Source: Bacillus sp. AFS088145 (lineage in GTDB: Bacteria > Bacillota > Bacilli > Bacillales > Bacillaceae_G). Taken from it: a DNA stretch of 64,000 nt. The translations under genes were made by a program, and so were the position numbers. The notes below the pieces were generated by a model. It was not told the origin of the DNA and ran no database searches. It saw only the letters and a program-made list of their open reading frames with translations. The stretch is from positions 124,001 through 188,000 of the forward strand of contig NZ_NUUX01000006.1 of NCBI RefSeq assembly GCF_002564465.1. The letters are read 5' to 3'. This document shows positions 52,306 through 60,517 of this stretch, piece by piece. Numbering within the stretch: the first letter of the stretch is position 1; each line of letters begins with the position of its first letter.

Positions 52306-52833
52306 TCATAATTCGTTTTTCTTTAATGCATTTTTAAATTCTTTTAAAATTTCCTCATTTGGAAATCTATCATTTTTACCCTTAATTTTTACATTACCTT
52401 TTAACGGAACGATTATTCTATATCGTTCTTTATCTTTTATATTACTAGTTGCGAATACAAATGAATTTTCAAGTGTTAAAAAATCATCTTCAGCTTCCAT
52501 CTTTCTTATAGCTTTGTGACTTTTTTCATAACCAATACGTTGTTCAACAATAACTTCCTGATTTGCTTCCAATTCACCTTTTAAATTATTTTCGACTACA
52601 ACCTTATATGGTGTATATGGCCCACCATCATCTGATTCTGTATCTAATTATTCGACTACTCTTCCTACAAACAATTGTTTTGCTGCTTCTGTAATATTTT
52701 CCTTTTTATTAATATCAAATTCATATTCTGCATTTGAAATAATTACTGTATTAGGCGTATTAGTAGAATAAAGTACACCAACCACAAATAAAACGATAGT
52801 TGAACTTAATGTAATCTTTGTAACCATATTCAT
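52306..52833 (-). pseudogene. Exported protein interrupted by one in-frame stop (175 codons)
   Basis: On the minus strand one frame runs from ATG 52833 to 52306 with a single TAA at 52648-52650. Both sides read as one protein: a membrane or signal segment (ITLSSTIVLFVVGVLY), ENITEAAKQLFVGRVVE, stop, LDTESDDGGPYTPYKVVVE, then the 88-residue end. There is no ribosome site before the second part's internal ATG. AAGGAGT precedes the first ATG. The stop is a nonsense mutation or a read error. Family not recognised. Confidence 0.75.
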
Positions 52834-53066
52834 TTTGGTTACTCCTTTTTAAATTAGTGGGATTACAGCTTCGATTATTACTCCATCAATCAAATTCAAT
52901 ATAACATCTAATATAAAAGAGATTATGATTAATTGTTACAATTTAAGGAACAAACGCTAATAATTAGTTCAACTACATACATTATTCAAATTTAGAACAT
53001 TTTACCAAAAATTAATATGTTAATATAATCAAAAATACAAAACGTTTTCTTGGGGATGGGTTAAAT

Positions 53067-53315
53067 TTGAAAAGTTTCTACTATCTTATCTTTAGTTACT
53101 CAATTTTCATTTTAAATGTCACCTTCAACGGATTTAACAACTTCAATCTATTTTTAATTTTAAATTGCATTAGTATTATATTAAGCCTGCTGAGTTTTCT
53201 GGTTTCAATCATTTCATCAGATAGGAGATGGAAAGAAAATCTCAACATTGGTCTAAGTTTGAGTTTAATACTAGTATCAACTCTTTGGATTATCTTAGTT
53301 TATGTTGGGGTTTAA
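53067..53315 (+). CDS. Small membrane protein (82 aa)
   Basis: Three hydrophobic segments (YYLIFSYSIFILNV; FLILNCISIILSLLSFLVSII; IGLSLSLILVSTLWIILV) and one basic loop (SSDRRWKENLN). Start TTG 53067, six bases after GGGGATGGG. It is followed 52 bases later by another small membrane-protein gene. Function unknown. Confidence 0.6.
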   Translation: MKSFYYLIFSYSIFILNVTFNGFNNFNLFLILNCISIILSLLSFLVSIISSDRRWKENLNIGLSLSLILVSTLWIILVYVGV

Positions 53316-53367
53316 ATGGTTTTAGATAGTAATATCAAGAAATAGGTGAGTATAATGGGGAAGTTTT

Positions 53368-53669
53368 TTGAGTAATATTATTTCTTATTTAACTTTTATT
53401 GTGATCGTTTTTTTGTTGATTTTCTTTTTAAAACCGGGATCCAAAAGTGAAATTAGCGGATCTTCAAAATGTGTTCATATTGTAGAAAAACAAAATTATT
53501 CTGAAGGTTTTGGTGGTGGAGATAACATTACAACTGTTTCTGGAACGAGCAAAAGATGGTTGAAAATAGTCCAGCACAGCAAGGTTTTGTTCCACAGGAA
53601 AATGGGACAGGATTTTATTTTGTAAAAGAAAAAAATAACTTCAATTACCAAAATAAAACGACTGACTAA
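53368..53669 (+). pseudogene. Small membrane-anchored protein, probably frameshifted (~100 aa if repaired)
   Basis: From TTG 53368 the frame gives one membrane segment (ISYLTFIVIVFLLIFFL) and SGSSKCVHIVEKQNYSEGFG, then continues to 53625. From about 53555, though, the other frame reads far better: MVENSPAQQGFVPQENGTGF then YFVKEKNNFNYQNK, up to TAA 53667-53669 at the terminator. An extra A in the A4 run at 53552-53555 would join the two (GTSKK then MVENS). It is either a frameshift or a sequence error. Confidence 0.5.
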
Positions 53670-53686
53670 CTAATAGCAGTCGTTTT
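53655..53686. terminator. Bidirectional terminator
   Basis: AAAACGACTG pairs with CAGTCGTTTT. It overlaps the end of the small gene on the plus strand and lies just after the stop of the minus-strand peptide gene. Confidence 0.8.
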
Positions 53687-53703
53687 ACCATATTATCTAA
53701 AAC

Positions 53704-53838
53704 TTACTTCTTACAATCATAAGCAACCAAAGTAATATCCAATTCCTCTTCCAAATTCTCAATCTTACTCTTAGCATCATTCGTTAAATCTGCAATAAAA
53801 AAGTCACTGTTATTTAAATCTTTATTCTCATTACTCAT
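53704..53838 (-). CDS. Small acidic peptide gene (44 aa)
   Basis: An ATG at 53838 (minus strand) has AAAGGGGA upstream and gives a 44-residue product: acidic, with DLNNSDFFIADLTNDAKSKI, IENLEEELDITLVAYD and the end CKK. There is no membrane segment. The leader-like acidic helix followed by a short Cys-containing tail is the look of a peptide precursor, but no modifying enzymes or exporter lie nearby. It ends at a bidirectional terminator. Confidence 0.6.
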   Translation of the reverse strand: MSNENKDLNNSDFFIADLTNDAKSKIENLEEELDITLVAYDCKK

Positions 53839-54049
53839 TTCAAAAATCCCCTTTACCAAAATTTTACCTTTTCATTATTCCCTGTGGTAAAAAAACTATC
53901 CTAGCTTTAATTGGACATTAAAATAAAATTTTATTACGAAAAAAAGGTATAAAACGGATAACTTACTTTAATAATTCGTATTTGTTAAACTATTAATATT
54001 ATTTAAACAATTTAGTGGGAATAATAGGTTTACAAAAGGGGTTGGATGT

Positions 54050-54793
54050 ATGGATAAGGACACGGTATTTGCAATTGGAGATATACACGGCAGTATAAAT
54101 GAATTAGAAAAATTACTTAAACAATGGAATCCAGATCATGAAAGGCTAGTCCTACTTGGAGATTTAGTAGATCGTGGTGAGAATCCATACGAGGTTTTAA
54201 TAAGAGCGCAGCAATTAGAAAAAGAATATGGAGCGGTTGTTTTACTAGGAAATCATGAGCAAATGTTATTGGACTGGCTTGGGCAACCTGAATTTAAACA
54301 AGCGTATTACTACGGACAAGGTGGCTTAGAAACAATTAATTCATTTTTTAAATTTGAAATTACAAATAAAAGAGGTCCTAATGAAGTAGCACAATTAATG
54401 AAAGAGCAATTTGAATCTGAACTACAATTTATTAAATCTAGACCATTGTATTTCGAATGGGAAAATTATGTATTCGTTCATGCCGGAGTCAATCTTAATC
54501 TTGAAGATTGGAAAGAATCGACTGACAAGGATTTTTACTGGATTCGCGATGAGTTCCATTACGGAAAAAATGAAACAAATAAAACATTTATTTTCGGCCA
54601 TACCCCAACATCAATCCTTCACAAAACTGAAGGGAAATACGATATTTGGTATTCACCTTGTAAAACGAAAATCTGTATTGATGGGGCAGCTGCATATGGT
54701 GGGATTTTACATGGGATTAAAGTAAATAAAGGTGGAATAATCTCAACTCATTCGATTTCTTCTAAGACAAAGTCTACAAAATATGAAATATAA
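54050..54793 (+). CDS. Metallophosphoesterase, Ser/Thr protein phosphatase/ApaH type (247 aa)
   Basis: Binuclear metal phosphatase: GDIHG (10-14), GDLVDRG (~37-43), GNHEQM (~69-74), and later VFVHAGVN and IFGHTPTS, which supply all metal and catalytic residues. It is close to PrpE/PP1-like bacterial enzymes that act on phosphoproteins or dinucleoside tetraphosphates. GGGG precedes the ATG by nine bases. Monocistronic. Confidence 0.93.
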   Translation: MDKDTVFAIGDIHGSINELEKLLKQWNPDHERLVLLGDLVDRGENPYEVLIRAQQLEKEYGAVVLLGNHEQMLLDWLGQPEFKQAYYYGQGGLETINSFFKFEITNKRGPNEVAQLMKEQFESELQFIKSRPLYFEWENYVFVHAGVNLNLEDWKESTDKDFYWIRDEFHYGKNETNKTFIFGHTPTSILHKTEGKYDIWYSPCKTKICIDGAAAYGGILHGIKVNKGGIISTHSISSKTKSTKYEI

Positions 54794-55394
54794 TCATTAA
54801 TTTTAAATAAAGTAGTTGTAGAATTTTTTTGAGGCTTATAGTTGTTTTAATGTGGAAAAGTATTAAAATAAAGCAATTAAAAGATAATATATGAGATTTG
54901 GATTAATAATTCAATTTAATATTATTAAGTTATAGGTCGTTGTCAATAAGATAACGGCTTTATTATTTTTAAGATATAAAAAACAACTTTTTATAAAAAA
55001 TTCTATTTTATTATAATTTTTCAAGAATGAAGTGTCTTATAATATAGAAAATACTTTATGGAGGTATATCTTGCATAGATTGGTTAAGTTAACATGATTT
55101 GTATAGATAGAAAGGTAGCCTTTATTTAAGAAAAAGGCTGCCTTTTTTGATAATAGCCTGAACAAATTAATTGAAAGTAAATGAAGTTGTGGGAATTGAC
55201 ATTATAAAAAAAAATAGGTACTATTATATGTTTTTGGATTATTATGATAAAATTAATCTTATTCAAGTTCATTTTGAGGTAAATGATAATTTGAATAGGA
55301 AGAAGAGCTATTTATATGAGCTCTGACCTTTAATATTTCAGAGGTTGACTTTCCGACTACAAGAGAAGCCATTGTGGCTAAGGAGGAATTGAAA
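54794..55394 (+). other. Intergenic region with two hairpins
   Basis: 600 bases without a supportable gene. It holds a weak hairpin and T-tract at 54934-54969 (AGGTCGTT/AACGGCTT), the strong terminator at 55111-55148, and AAGGAGG at 55380-55386 for the next gene. The small minus-strand frame at 55259-55447 lacks a ribosome site. Confidence 0.45.
55111..55148 (+). terminator. Terminator or leader hairpin
   Basis: AAAGGTAGCCTTT pairs with AAAGGCTGCCTTT, then T's. It lies ~320 bases past the phosphatase, so it may belong to a small RNA or lost gene. Confidence 0.65.
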
Positions 55395-55733
55395 ATGACT
55401 AAACTAGACCTACTGAAAGATTTTATTCTTAACAAAGAATTAGACATCGATGTATCTATACCTACTGAGGATTATACAAATTTTTCATATAATGGATTTG
55501 ATGCGGGTACAGTCTATAATAATGACACTTACAGAATTTCTGTAGCTCGTGGAACAAAGGTAGAACGACTATTCCGAAAACGTAAATACAAAATGAAGGT
55601 TTCTAAAGACAATAACAACAATCTAGTTGCAATTTTTGAACTAGAAAGTGCTAATGATTTTGTACAAGTTAAAACGCTACTTCTAAATATGGATAAATTA
55701 GCTAGCAACGGACTTCGTGTAAACGTTGGTTAA
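55395..55733 (+). CDS. Hypothetical protein (112 aa)
   Basis: Soluble protein with MTKLDLLKDFIL at the start, then a beta-rich stretch (YNNDTYRISVARGTK; RKRKYKMKVSKDNNNNLV) and a helix at the end. ATG 55395 has AAGGAGG eight bases upstream; the GTG seven codons earlier is before the site. A terminator follows at 55746. Family not recognised. Confidence 0.65.
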   Translation: MTKLDLLKDFILNKELDIDVSIPTEDYTNFSYNGFDAGTVYNNDTYRISVARGTKVERLFRKRKYKMKVSKDNNNNLVAIFELESANDFVQVKTLLLNMDKLASNGLRVNVG

Positions 55734-55745
55734 ATAATATGATCG

Positions 55746-55771
55746 AACCCACCAATCAATGGTGGGTTTTA
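55746..55771 (+). terminator. Terminator
   Basis: AACCCACCA pairs perfectly with TGGTGGGTT, followed by T's. Confidence 0.85.
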
Positions 55772-55933
55772 TTTCATCTGAGCAACTATATTTTCGAAAA
55801 GAGCTTATTTGATAAAAATTTAATTTACTTTAACAGAGCCATGATTAAATTAAGAAGTTGAATAAATAAGCAGGTTAGAAATGCGTACAAAGACATTATA
55901 ATCAGTTAATTCTAAAGATTTTAAAATTAGTTA

Positions 55934-55962
55934 TTGACGTATGCGTAATTCGTTATTATGAT
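55934..55962 (+). promoter_or_regulatory. Sigma-A promoter of the AtuA/ABC operon
   Basis: -35 TTGACG (55934-55939), a 17-base spacer, -10 TATGAT (55957-55962). The start of transcription would fall in or beside the first operator (55967-55986). Confidence 0.65.
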
Positions 55963-55966
55963 TAAC

Positions 55967-55986
55967 ATATGTAACCGGTTACATAT
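55967..55986. promoter_or_regulatory. LacI-type operator 1
   Basis: Perfect 20-bp palindrome centred on GTAACCGGTTAC, with CG at its centre as in LacI/GalR-family sites. It overlaps the predicted transcription start. Confidence 0.8.
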
Positions 55987-56033
55987 CAATGAAGATAAAA
56001 TGGTATTGTAATGTAGCTTTTATTTTTTAAAAT

Positions 56034-56053
56034 ATATGTAACCGGTTACATAT
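56034..56053. promoter_or_regulatory. LacI-type operator 2
   Basis: The identical 20-bp palindrome 67 bases downstream (centre to centre), just before the first gene. Two identical sites suggest repression by DNA looping by a LacI-family protein, whose gene is not in the window. Confidence 0.8.
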
Positions 56054-56080
56054 AAAAATTGACTATGTTAGAAGGTAGAA

Positions 56081-57433
56081 ATGATGTCAGAAGAAATTAA
56101 AATCTTGTCTCCATGTGGGATGCTTGGGTATGGATTTCCAGCCGCTTCATTTTTAAATGGACTAAAAGATAAAATACATGGAATCGTCGTTGATGCTGGT
56201 TCTACGGATGCGGGCCCTCATAAATTAGGGGCAGGTGTTTCAATCGTTAGTGAACGGGCGTTAATGAAGGATTTAGAATTAATTATAACAAATGGTGTTC
56301 CAAGAAAAATTCCGATTATCATAGGATCTGCTGGAGGAGCGGGAGCGCGACCACATGTAGAAGCAACGATTTCTATTATAAAAAAGATATTAAAAGAAAA
56401 AGAATTAAGTGCTAAGGTTGCAGTGATTTGGGCTGATTTTACTCAAGATCAAATTATTGAAGCAAATCGTGCTCATAAAATTAAACCTTTAAGTCAGAAT
56501 ATTCCTGAACTAGAGGAAGAGACGATTAAAGAAACTATTCAAATCGTTGCCCAAATGGGGCATGAACCAATTTTAGAAGCTTTAGAGAATGATAGTGACA
56601 TTATTATATGTGGCCGAGCTTATGATCCATCGCCATTTGCGGCGATTGGAATTTATCATCAAAAAGATCCAGGACTAGCTTATCATTTAGGCAAAATTTT
56701 AGAATGCGGTGCACTGTGTGCGGAACCTGGAACGACAAAGGATAGTATTTTAGGCGTTTTAAAGGATGATTCTTTCACAGTTGAATCATTAAATCCATTA
56801 CGAAAGTGTACAACGATTAGCGTGGCAGCTCATACTTTTTATGAAAAAGAACATCCATACATATTACATGGTCCTGGATTCAGACTTGATCTAAGTGAAT
56901 GCGAGTTTCATGACTTAGGAAATGGCGTTGTAGAAGTATCGAAAAGCCGATTTTTTCCTGAAGACACTACATTCATAAAGCTTGAAGGAGCAAAAAAGGC
57001 TGCCTATCGAACATTTGTGATGGCAGGCATCAGGGATCCAATTTTAATTGAAAATATTCATGAGATTGAGGATCGCGTAAAGGAACAAGTTTTTGAATAC
57101 TATCCAGAAATTGACCGAAATGATTATAAAATTAACTTTTTAAATTATGGAATGAATGCAGTTCTTGGCTCAAAAGAAATAGAGTCATTTAAAGGCCATG
57201 AGATTGGTGTTTTATTTGAAGTTATTGCTAAGACTCAAGAACTAGCAAATAGTATTTGTGCGACAGTCAGATCAACTTTTCTACATTTTGGTTATGAAAA
57301 GCGCAAGTCTACTGCTGGAAATCTAGCATTTCCATTTGCACCAAGTGATGTAGAATTTGGAGCGGTGTACGAGTTCTCTATTTATCATTTAATGGAAATA
57401 CATCATAATCCGTTTCAAGTTGAGTACTTGTAG
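56081..57433 (+). CDS. AtuA-like protein, DUF1446 family (450 aa)
   Basis: Cytosolic protein of the AtuA/DUF1446 family, whose biochemical reaction is not settled. Family motifs are VVDAGSTDAGPHKLGAG, IIGSAGGAGARPHVEATI, IICGRAYDPSPFAA and CGALCAEPGTTKDSI. Here it is followed at once by the partner-type DUF4387 gene, as is usual. Length is typical. GAAGG precedes the ATG. First gene of an eight-gene operon behind two operators. Confidence 0.88.
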   Translation: MMSEEIKILSPCGMLGYGFPAASFLNGLKDKIHGIVVDAGSTDAGPHKLGAGVSIVSERALMKDLELIITNGVPRKIPIIIGSAGGAGARPHVEATISIIKKILKEKELSAKVAVIWADFTQDQIIEANRAHKIKPLSQNIPELEEETIKETIQIVAQMGHEPILEALENDSDIIICGRAYDPSPFAAIGIYHQKDPGLAYHLGKILECGALCAEPGTTKDSILGVLKDDSFTVESLNPLRKCTTISVAAHTFYEKEHPYILHGPGFRLDLSECEFHDLGNGVVEVSKSRFFPEDTTFIKLEGAKKAAYRTFVMAGIRDPILIENIHEIEDRVKEQVFEYYPEIDRNDYKINFLNYGMNAVLGSKEIESFKGHEIGVLFEVIAKTQELANSICATVRSTFLHFGYEKRKSTAGNLAFPFAPSDVEFGAVYEFSIYHLMEIHHNPFQVEYL

Positions 57434-57445
57434 GAGGGCGAAGTA

Positions 57446-57796
57446 ATGACTACATTGTTTGATTTAGCTAAAGTACTTAGAAGTAAAAATTCAGGTCCAT
57501 TTGAATTAACGTTAGATATATTATTTGATTCAGAACATGTCTATCAAATGGTAAAAAACTCAGGAAAGATTACGAAAGAGACAATTTGTCGCTTATATAA
57601 TTTACGAGAAGAACAGATTCACCATTTTGTTTTCTTTGACCAAGCATTGGGAATCAAAATTACGATTGAAAGAGATGTCTCTTCAGGTAGTGTTGGAGAC
57701 AGAGATGTATATGGTGCGCAACAACATGCACCATTAATGAAGATTACTTTTGATGAGGCGGAGATGACTAGTGAGGAAGATTGCAGTTGTAGGTAG
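57446..57796 (+). CDS. DUF4387 protein (116 aa)
   Basis: Small protein regularly found after AtuA-like genes or fused to them. Family features: LFDLAKVLRSKNSGPFELTL, DILFDSEHVYQMV, and a C-terminal SSGSVGDRDVYGAQQHAPLM. It begins 12 bases after the AtuA-like gene with AGGAGGGCG and overlaps the next gene by 26 bases. Probably forms a complex with the first protein; reaction unknown. Confidence 0.88.
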   Translation: MTTLFDLAKVLRSKNSGPFELTLDILFDSEHVYQMVKNSGKITKETICRLYNLREEQIHHFVFFDQALGIKITIERDVSSGSVGDRDVYGAQQHAPLMKITFDEAEMTSEEDCSCR

Positions 57797-58697
57797 TATT
57801 AATATCGATTATTTTGTTGAAGCAGAAAAATTACCGGAAATAGGTGAAACCCTGTTAGGGAATCATTTCTTTTTATCGGTAGGCGGTAAAGGCTCTAACC
57901 AGGCTGTAGCCGCTTCTCGTTTAGGTGCTGAAGTTGCTTTATTTGGCTCGGTTGGTAAAGACGAGATTAGCGAAATTTTTATCGAAAATATGAAAAATGA
58001 AACAGTAGATATAACGAATTTAAATGTAGTTGAAGGAAGTCATACTGGCGTTGCATTTATAGAAATTTGTAATAGCGTGAATAGAATTCTAGTTGTACCT
58101 GGGGCAAATGACTTTACTGATGTTAACTATATTACTAAAGTTTTAGACGAATTGCTCACTTATGATGTCGTTTTATTCCAAATGGAAACACCAATGGAAT
58201 TAATAGAATACTTGATTCCTATTCTACATGAAAAAGGAAAAATTATTATCGTTAATCCTGCTCCTGCTAAAAAAATTAAAGAAGATTTACTAGAAAAGAT
58301 CACCTATTTAACACCAAATGAGCACGAGTATGAAATCGTATTTGATTGCAAACTTCCAATGGAAGAATTACTTAAGAACTATCCAAATCAATTAATTATT
58401 ACATGTGGGAAGAATGGCGTTGTTTATCATGATGGACAAGATATAGTTCGAGTACCAATTATAAAAGTAGAACCAGTCGATACAACTGGTGCAGGAGATT
58501 CATTTTCTGGAGGGTTTGCTGTAGCAGTTTCTGAAGTGGAAAATCTTTATGACAGTATCCGATTCGGAACAATTGTAGCTGGTTTATCTGTTACGAAAAA
58601 AGGTGCTCAAACAGGTATGCCATATCGAGACGAAGTAGACCTTTTATGGAAAGAGGAGTTGCAACATGAAGGTAAAGACCACGTTATCGAAAATTAA
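57771..58697 (+). CDS. PfkB-family sugar kinase, ribokinase-like (308 aa)
   Basis: ATP-dependent sugar kinase: GSINIDYFVEAEKLPEIGET and GGKGSNQAVAASRLGAEV at the N-terminus (family signature 1), NPAPAKKIKEDLL, then LTPNEHEYEI, and the catalytic signature DTTGAGDSFSGGFAVAV with Asp as base. It is closest in feel to ribokinases. GTG 57771 has GGAG seven bases upstream. It overlaps both neighbours. Likely phosphorylates the sugar freed in the operon's pathway. Confidence 0.92.
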   Translation: MRKIAVVGSINIDYFVEAEKLPEIGETLLGNHFFLSVGGKGSNQAVAASRLGAEVALFGSVGKDEISEIFIENMKNETVDITNLNVVEGSHTGVAFIEICNSVNRILVVPGANDFTDVNYITKVLDELLTYDVVLFQMETPMELIEYLIPILHEKGKIIIVNPAPAKKIKEDLLEKITYLTPNEHEYEIVFDCKLPMEELLKNYPNQLIITCGKNGVVYHDGQDIVRVPIIKVEPVDTTGAGDSFSGGFAVAVSEVENLYDSIRFGTIVAGLSVTKKGAQTGMPYRDEVDLLWKEELQHEGKDHVIEN

Positions 58698-59568
58698 AAA
58701 AGATTGGGTCATTTATTTAATGCTTCTTCCAGCAATTGTTTATTTCATTATTTTTAATGTAATACCTTTGCTGGGAATGAAGCTTGCCTTTCAGGACTAT
58801 CGGATTATTGGTGATAATGTGTGGGTAGGGATGAAGCATTTCAAAGTGTTGTTTAGCTCACCGGCTTTCTTAGATGTTTTAAAAAATACGGTTATTATCA
58901 GTACAATGAAAATTATCTTTATTTTTCCGATTCCAATTATTTTATCACTTTTAATTAATGAAGTTCGAACAGGGCCTTTTAGAAAGTATGTTCAATCAGT
59001 TGTTTATTTACCTCACTTTCTATCATGGGTTGTCATCGCCGGTATTTGGATCAGTCTATTAAATCCGCAAGATGGAGGCGTAAATATAATTCGTCACTTT
59101 TTTCATCTACCATCTATTGATTTTATGACTAGTAAGGACCATATTCGTTGGGTTTTAGTTTTTTCAGAAATGTGGCGTTCATCTGGATGGGACTCGATTC
59201 TTTACTTAGCGGCAATTATGAAAATCAGCCCATCATTATATGAGGCTGCGCGAATGGATGGCGCATCTAGTTTACAACAAATGAGATATATTACTTTACC
59301 AGAATTAACAAGTACAATCGTTACTGTTTTTATCTTAAATTTAGGCTTCTTTTTAAACGCTGGATTCGATCAAGTGTTTAACTTAATTAATGACTCTGTT
59401 ATTAGTAAAGTTGATATTTTAGATACTTATGTGTACCGAATTGGTATTTTAAATGCTCAATACTCCTATGCAACAGCGGCTAGTTTATTTAAGGGTGTAA
59501 TTGGCGTAGTTTTAATTCTTGGAACACACTTTATCTCAAAAAGGATTTCAGGTAAAGGTGTTTGGTAA
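58666..59568 (+). CDS. Sugar ABC transporter permease 1, LplB type (300 aa)
   Basis: Membrane subunit of a CUT1-type importer with six segments. The EAA loop reads LYEAARMDGASSLQQMRYITLPEL. The MLLPAIVYFIIFNVIPLLGMKLAFQDYR start is typical of LplB/YtcP-like proteins. AGAGGAG precedes the ATG inside the kinase gene. Confidence 0.93.
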   Translation: MKVKTTLSKIKKDWVIYLMLLPAIVYFIIFNVIPLLGMKLAFQDYRIIGDNVWVGMKHFKVLFSSPAFLDVLKNTVIISTMKIIFIFPIPIILSLLINEVRTGPFRKYVQSVVYLPHFLSWVVIAGIWISLLNPQDGGVNIIRHFFHLPSIDFMTSKDHIRWVLVFSEMWRSSGWDSILYLAAIMKISPSLYEAARMDGASSLQQMRYITLPELTSTIVTVFILNLGFFLNAGFDQVFNLINDSVISKVDILDTYVYRIGILNAQYSYATAASLFKGVIGVVLILGTHFISKRISGKGVW

Positions 59569-59583
59569 AAGGGGGGTGTAGAT

Positions 59584-60462
59584 TTGAAGAAGATTAATTT
59601 GACAAGAACGATTATCTATTTAGTGTTGTTTTTATTATCTATATCAATATTAATTCCAATTTTAAACTTACTGGCAATGTCCCTTTCGGATCCATTAAAA
59701 GTTCATAAATTAAAAGGTTTAAGTATTTTGCCAGAAGGTTTTTCTTTGATTAATTATAAAATATTGCTTTCAAATCCACTAATTATACGCAGTATTTTCA
59801 ACACGTTTCTAATTACAATCGTTGGTACTGCATTAAATCTGTTTTTGACAGCAATGGCAGCTTATGTGTTAGCTAGAACAAATTTTATTGGAAAAAAAGT
59901 GATTATGGTTTTCCTAATTGTTCTTATGGTTTTCGAACCAGGTTTGATCCCGGAATTTTTGCTTGTTAAAAATCTAGGATTACTGAATACTTACTCATCA
60001 TTAATTCTTTACAAGGCAATCAACGTATTCTATTTGTTCATCTTAATGAGATTCTTTGAAGATGTTCCGGATAGTATTTTAGAGGCTGCAAGAATAGATG
60101 GGGCGGGACATTTCAAAATATTTACTAAAATTATGCTTCCTCTATCGAAACCTGCGCTTGCAACGCTTGGATTATTTTACGGGGTTTATCACTGGAATGA
60201 ATATTTTAGAGCAACCATTTATATTACGGATCCACATAAATGGCCATTACAAGTTGTTCTACGACAATTTGTTGTGATGAGAGATAATACTTCAATGCTA
60301 GGAAACTTAACTAGTGGATCATATAAACAAATTGCTAACCTAGACTTTGCTTCCTTACAAGCGGGGACAATCATTATTTCAATGATACCTTTACTAATTT
60401 TGTATCCATTAATTTTAAAATATTACGCTAAAGGTGCGCTTGAAGGTGGAGTAAAAGACTAA
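59584..60462 (+). CDS. Sugar ABC transporter permease 2, LplC type (292 aa)
   Basis: Partner membrane subunit with six segments and the EAA loop ILEAARIDGAGHFKIFTKIMLPLS. It starts at TTG 59584 with AGGGGGG upstream. No ATPase gene lies in the visible part of the operon, so a shared MsmX-type ATPase probably energises it, as for related Bacillus importers. Confidence 0.92.
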   Translation: MKKINLTRTIIYLVLFLLSISILIPILNLLAMSLSDPLKVHKLKGLSILPEGFSLINYKILLSNPLIIRSIFNTFLITIVGTALNLFLTAMAAYVLARTNFIGKKVIMVFLIVLMVFEPGLIPEFLLVKNLGLLNTYSSLILYKAINVFYLFILMRFFEDVPDSILEAARIDGAGHFKIFTKIMLPLSKPALATLGLFYGVYHWNEYFRATIYITDPHKWPLQVVLRQFVVMRDNTSMLGNLTSGSYKQIANLDFASLQAGTIIISMIPLLILYPLILKYYAKGALEGGVKD

Positions 60463-60517
60463 TAAATAGTCTAATTTTTAAAAATAACACACATTAAATC
60501 AGGGGGTAAAAAAACCA

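Noticed and set aside
54411-54725. 104-codon frame inside the phosphatase gene
   Set aside because: Out-of-frame shadow; the phosphatase has all its catalytic motifs in the main frame.
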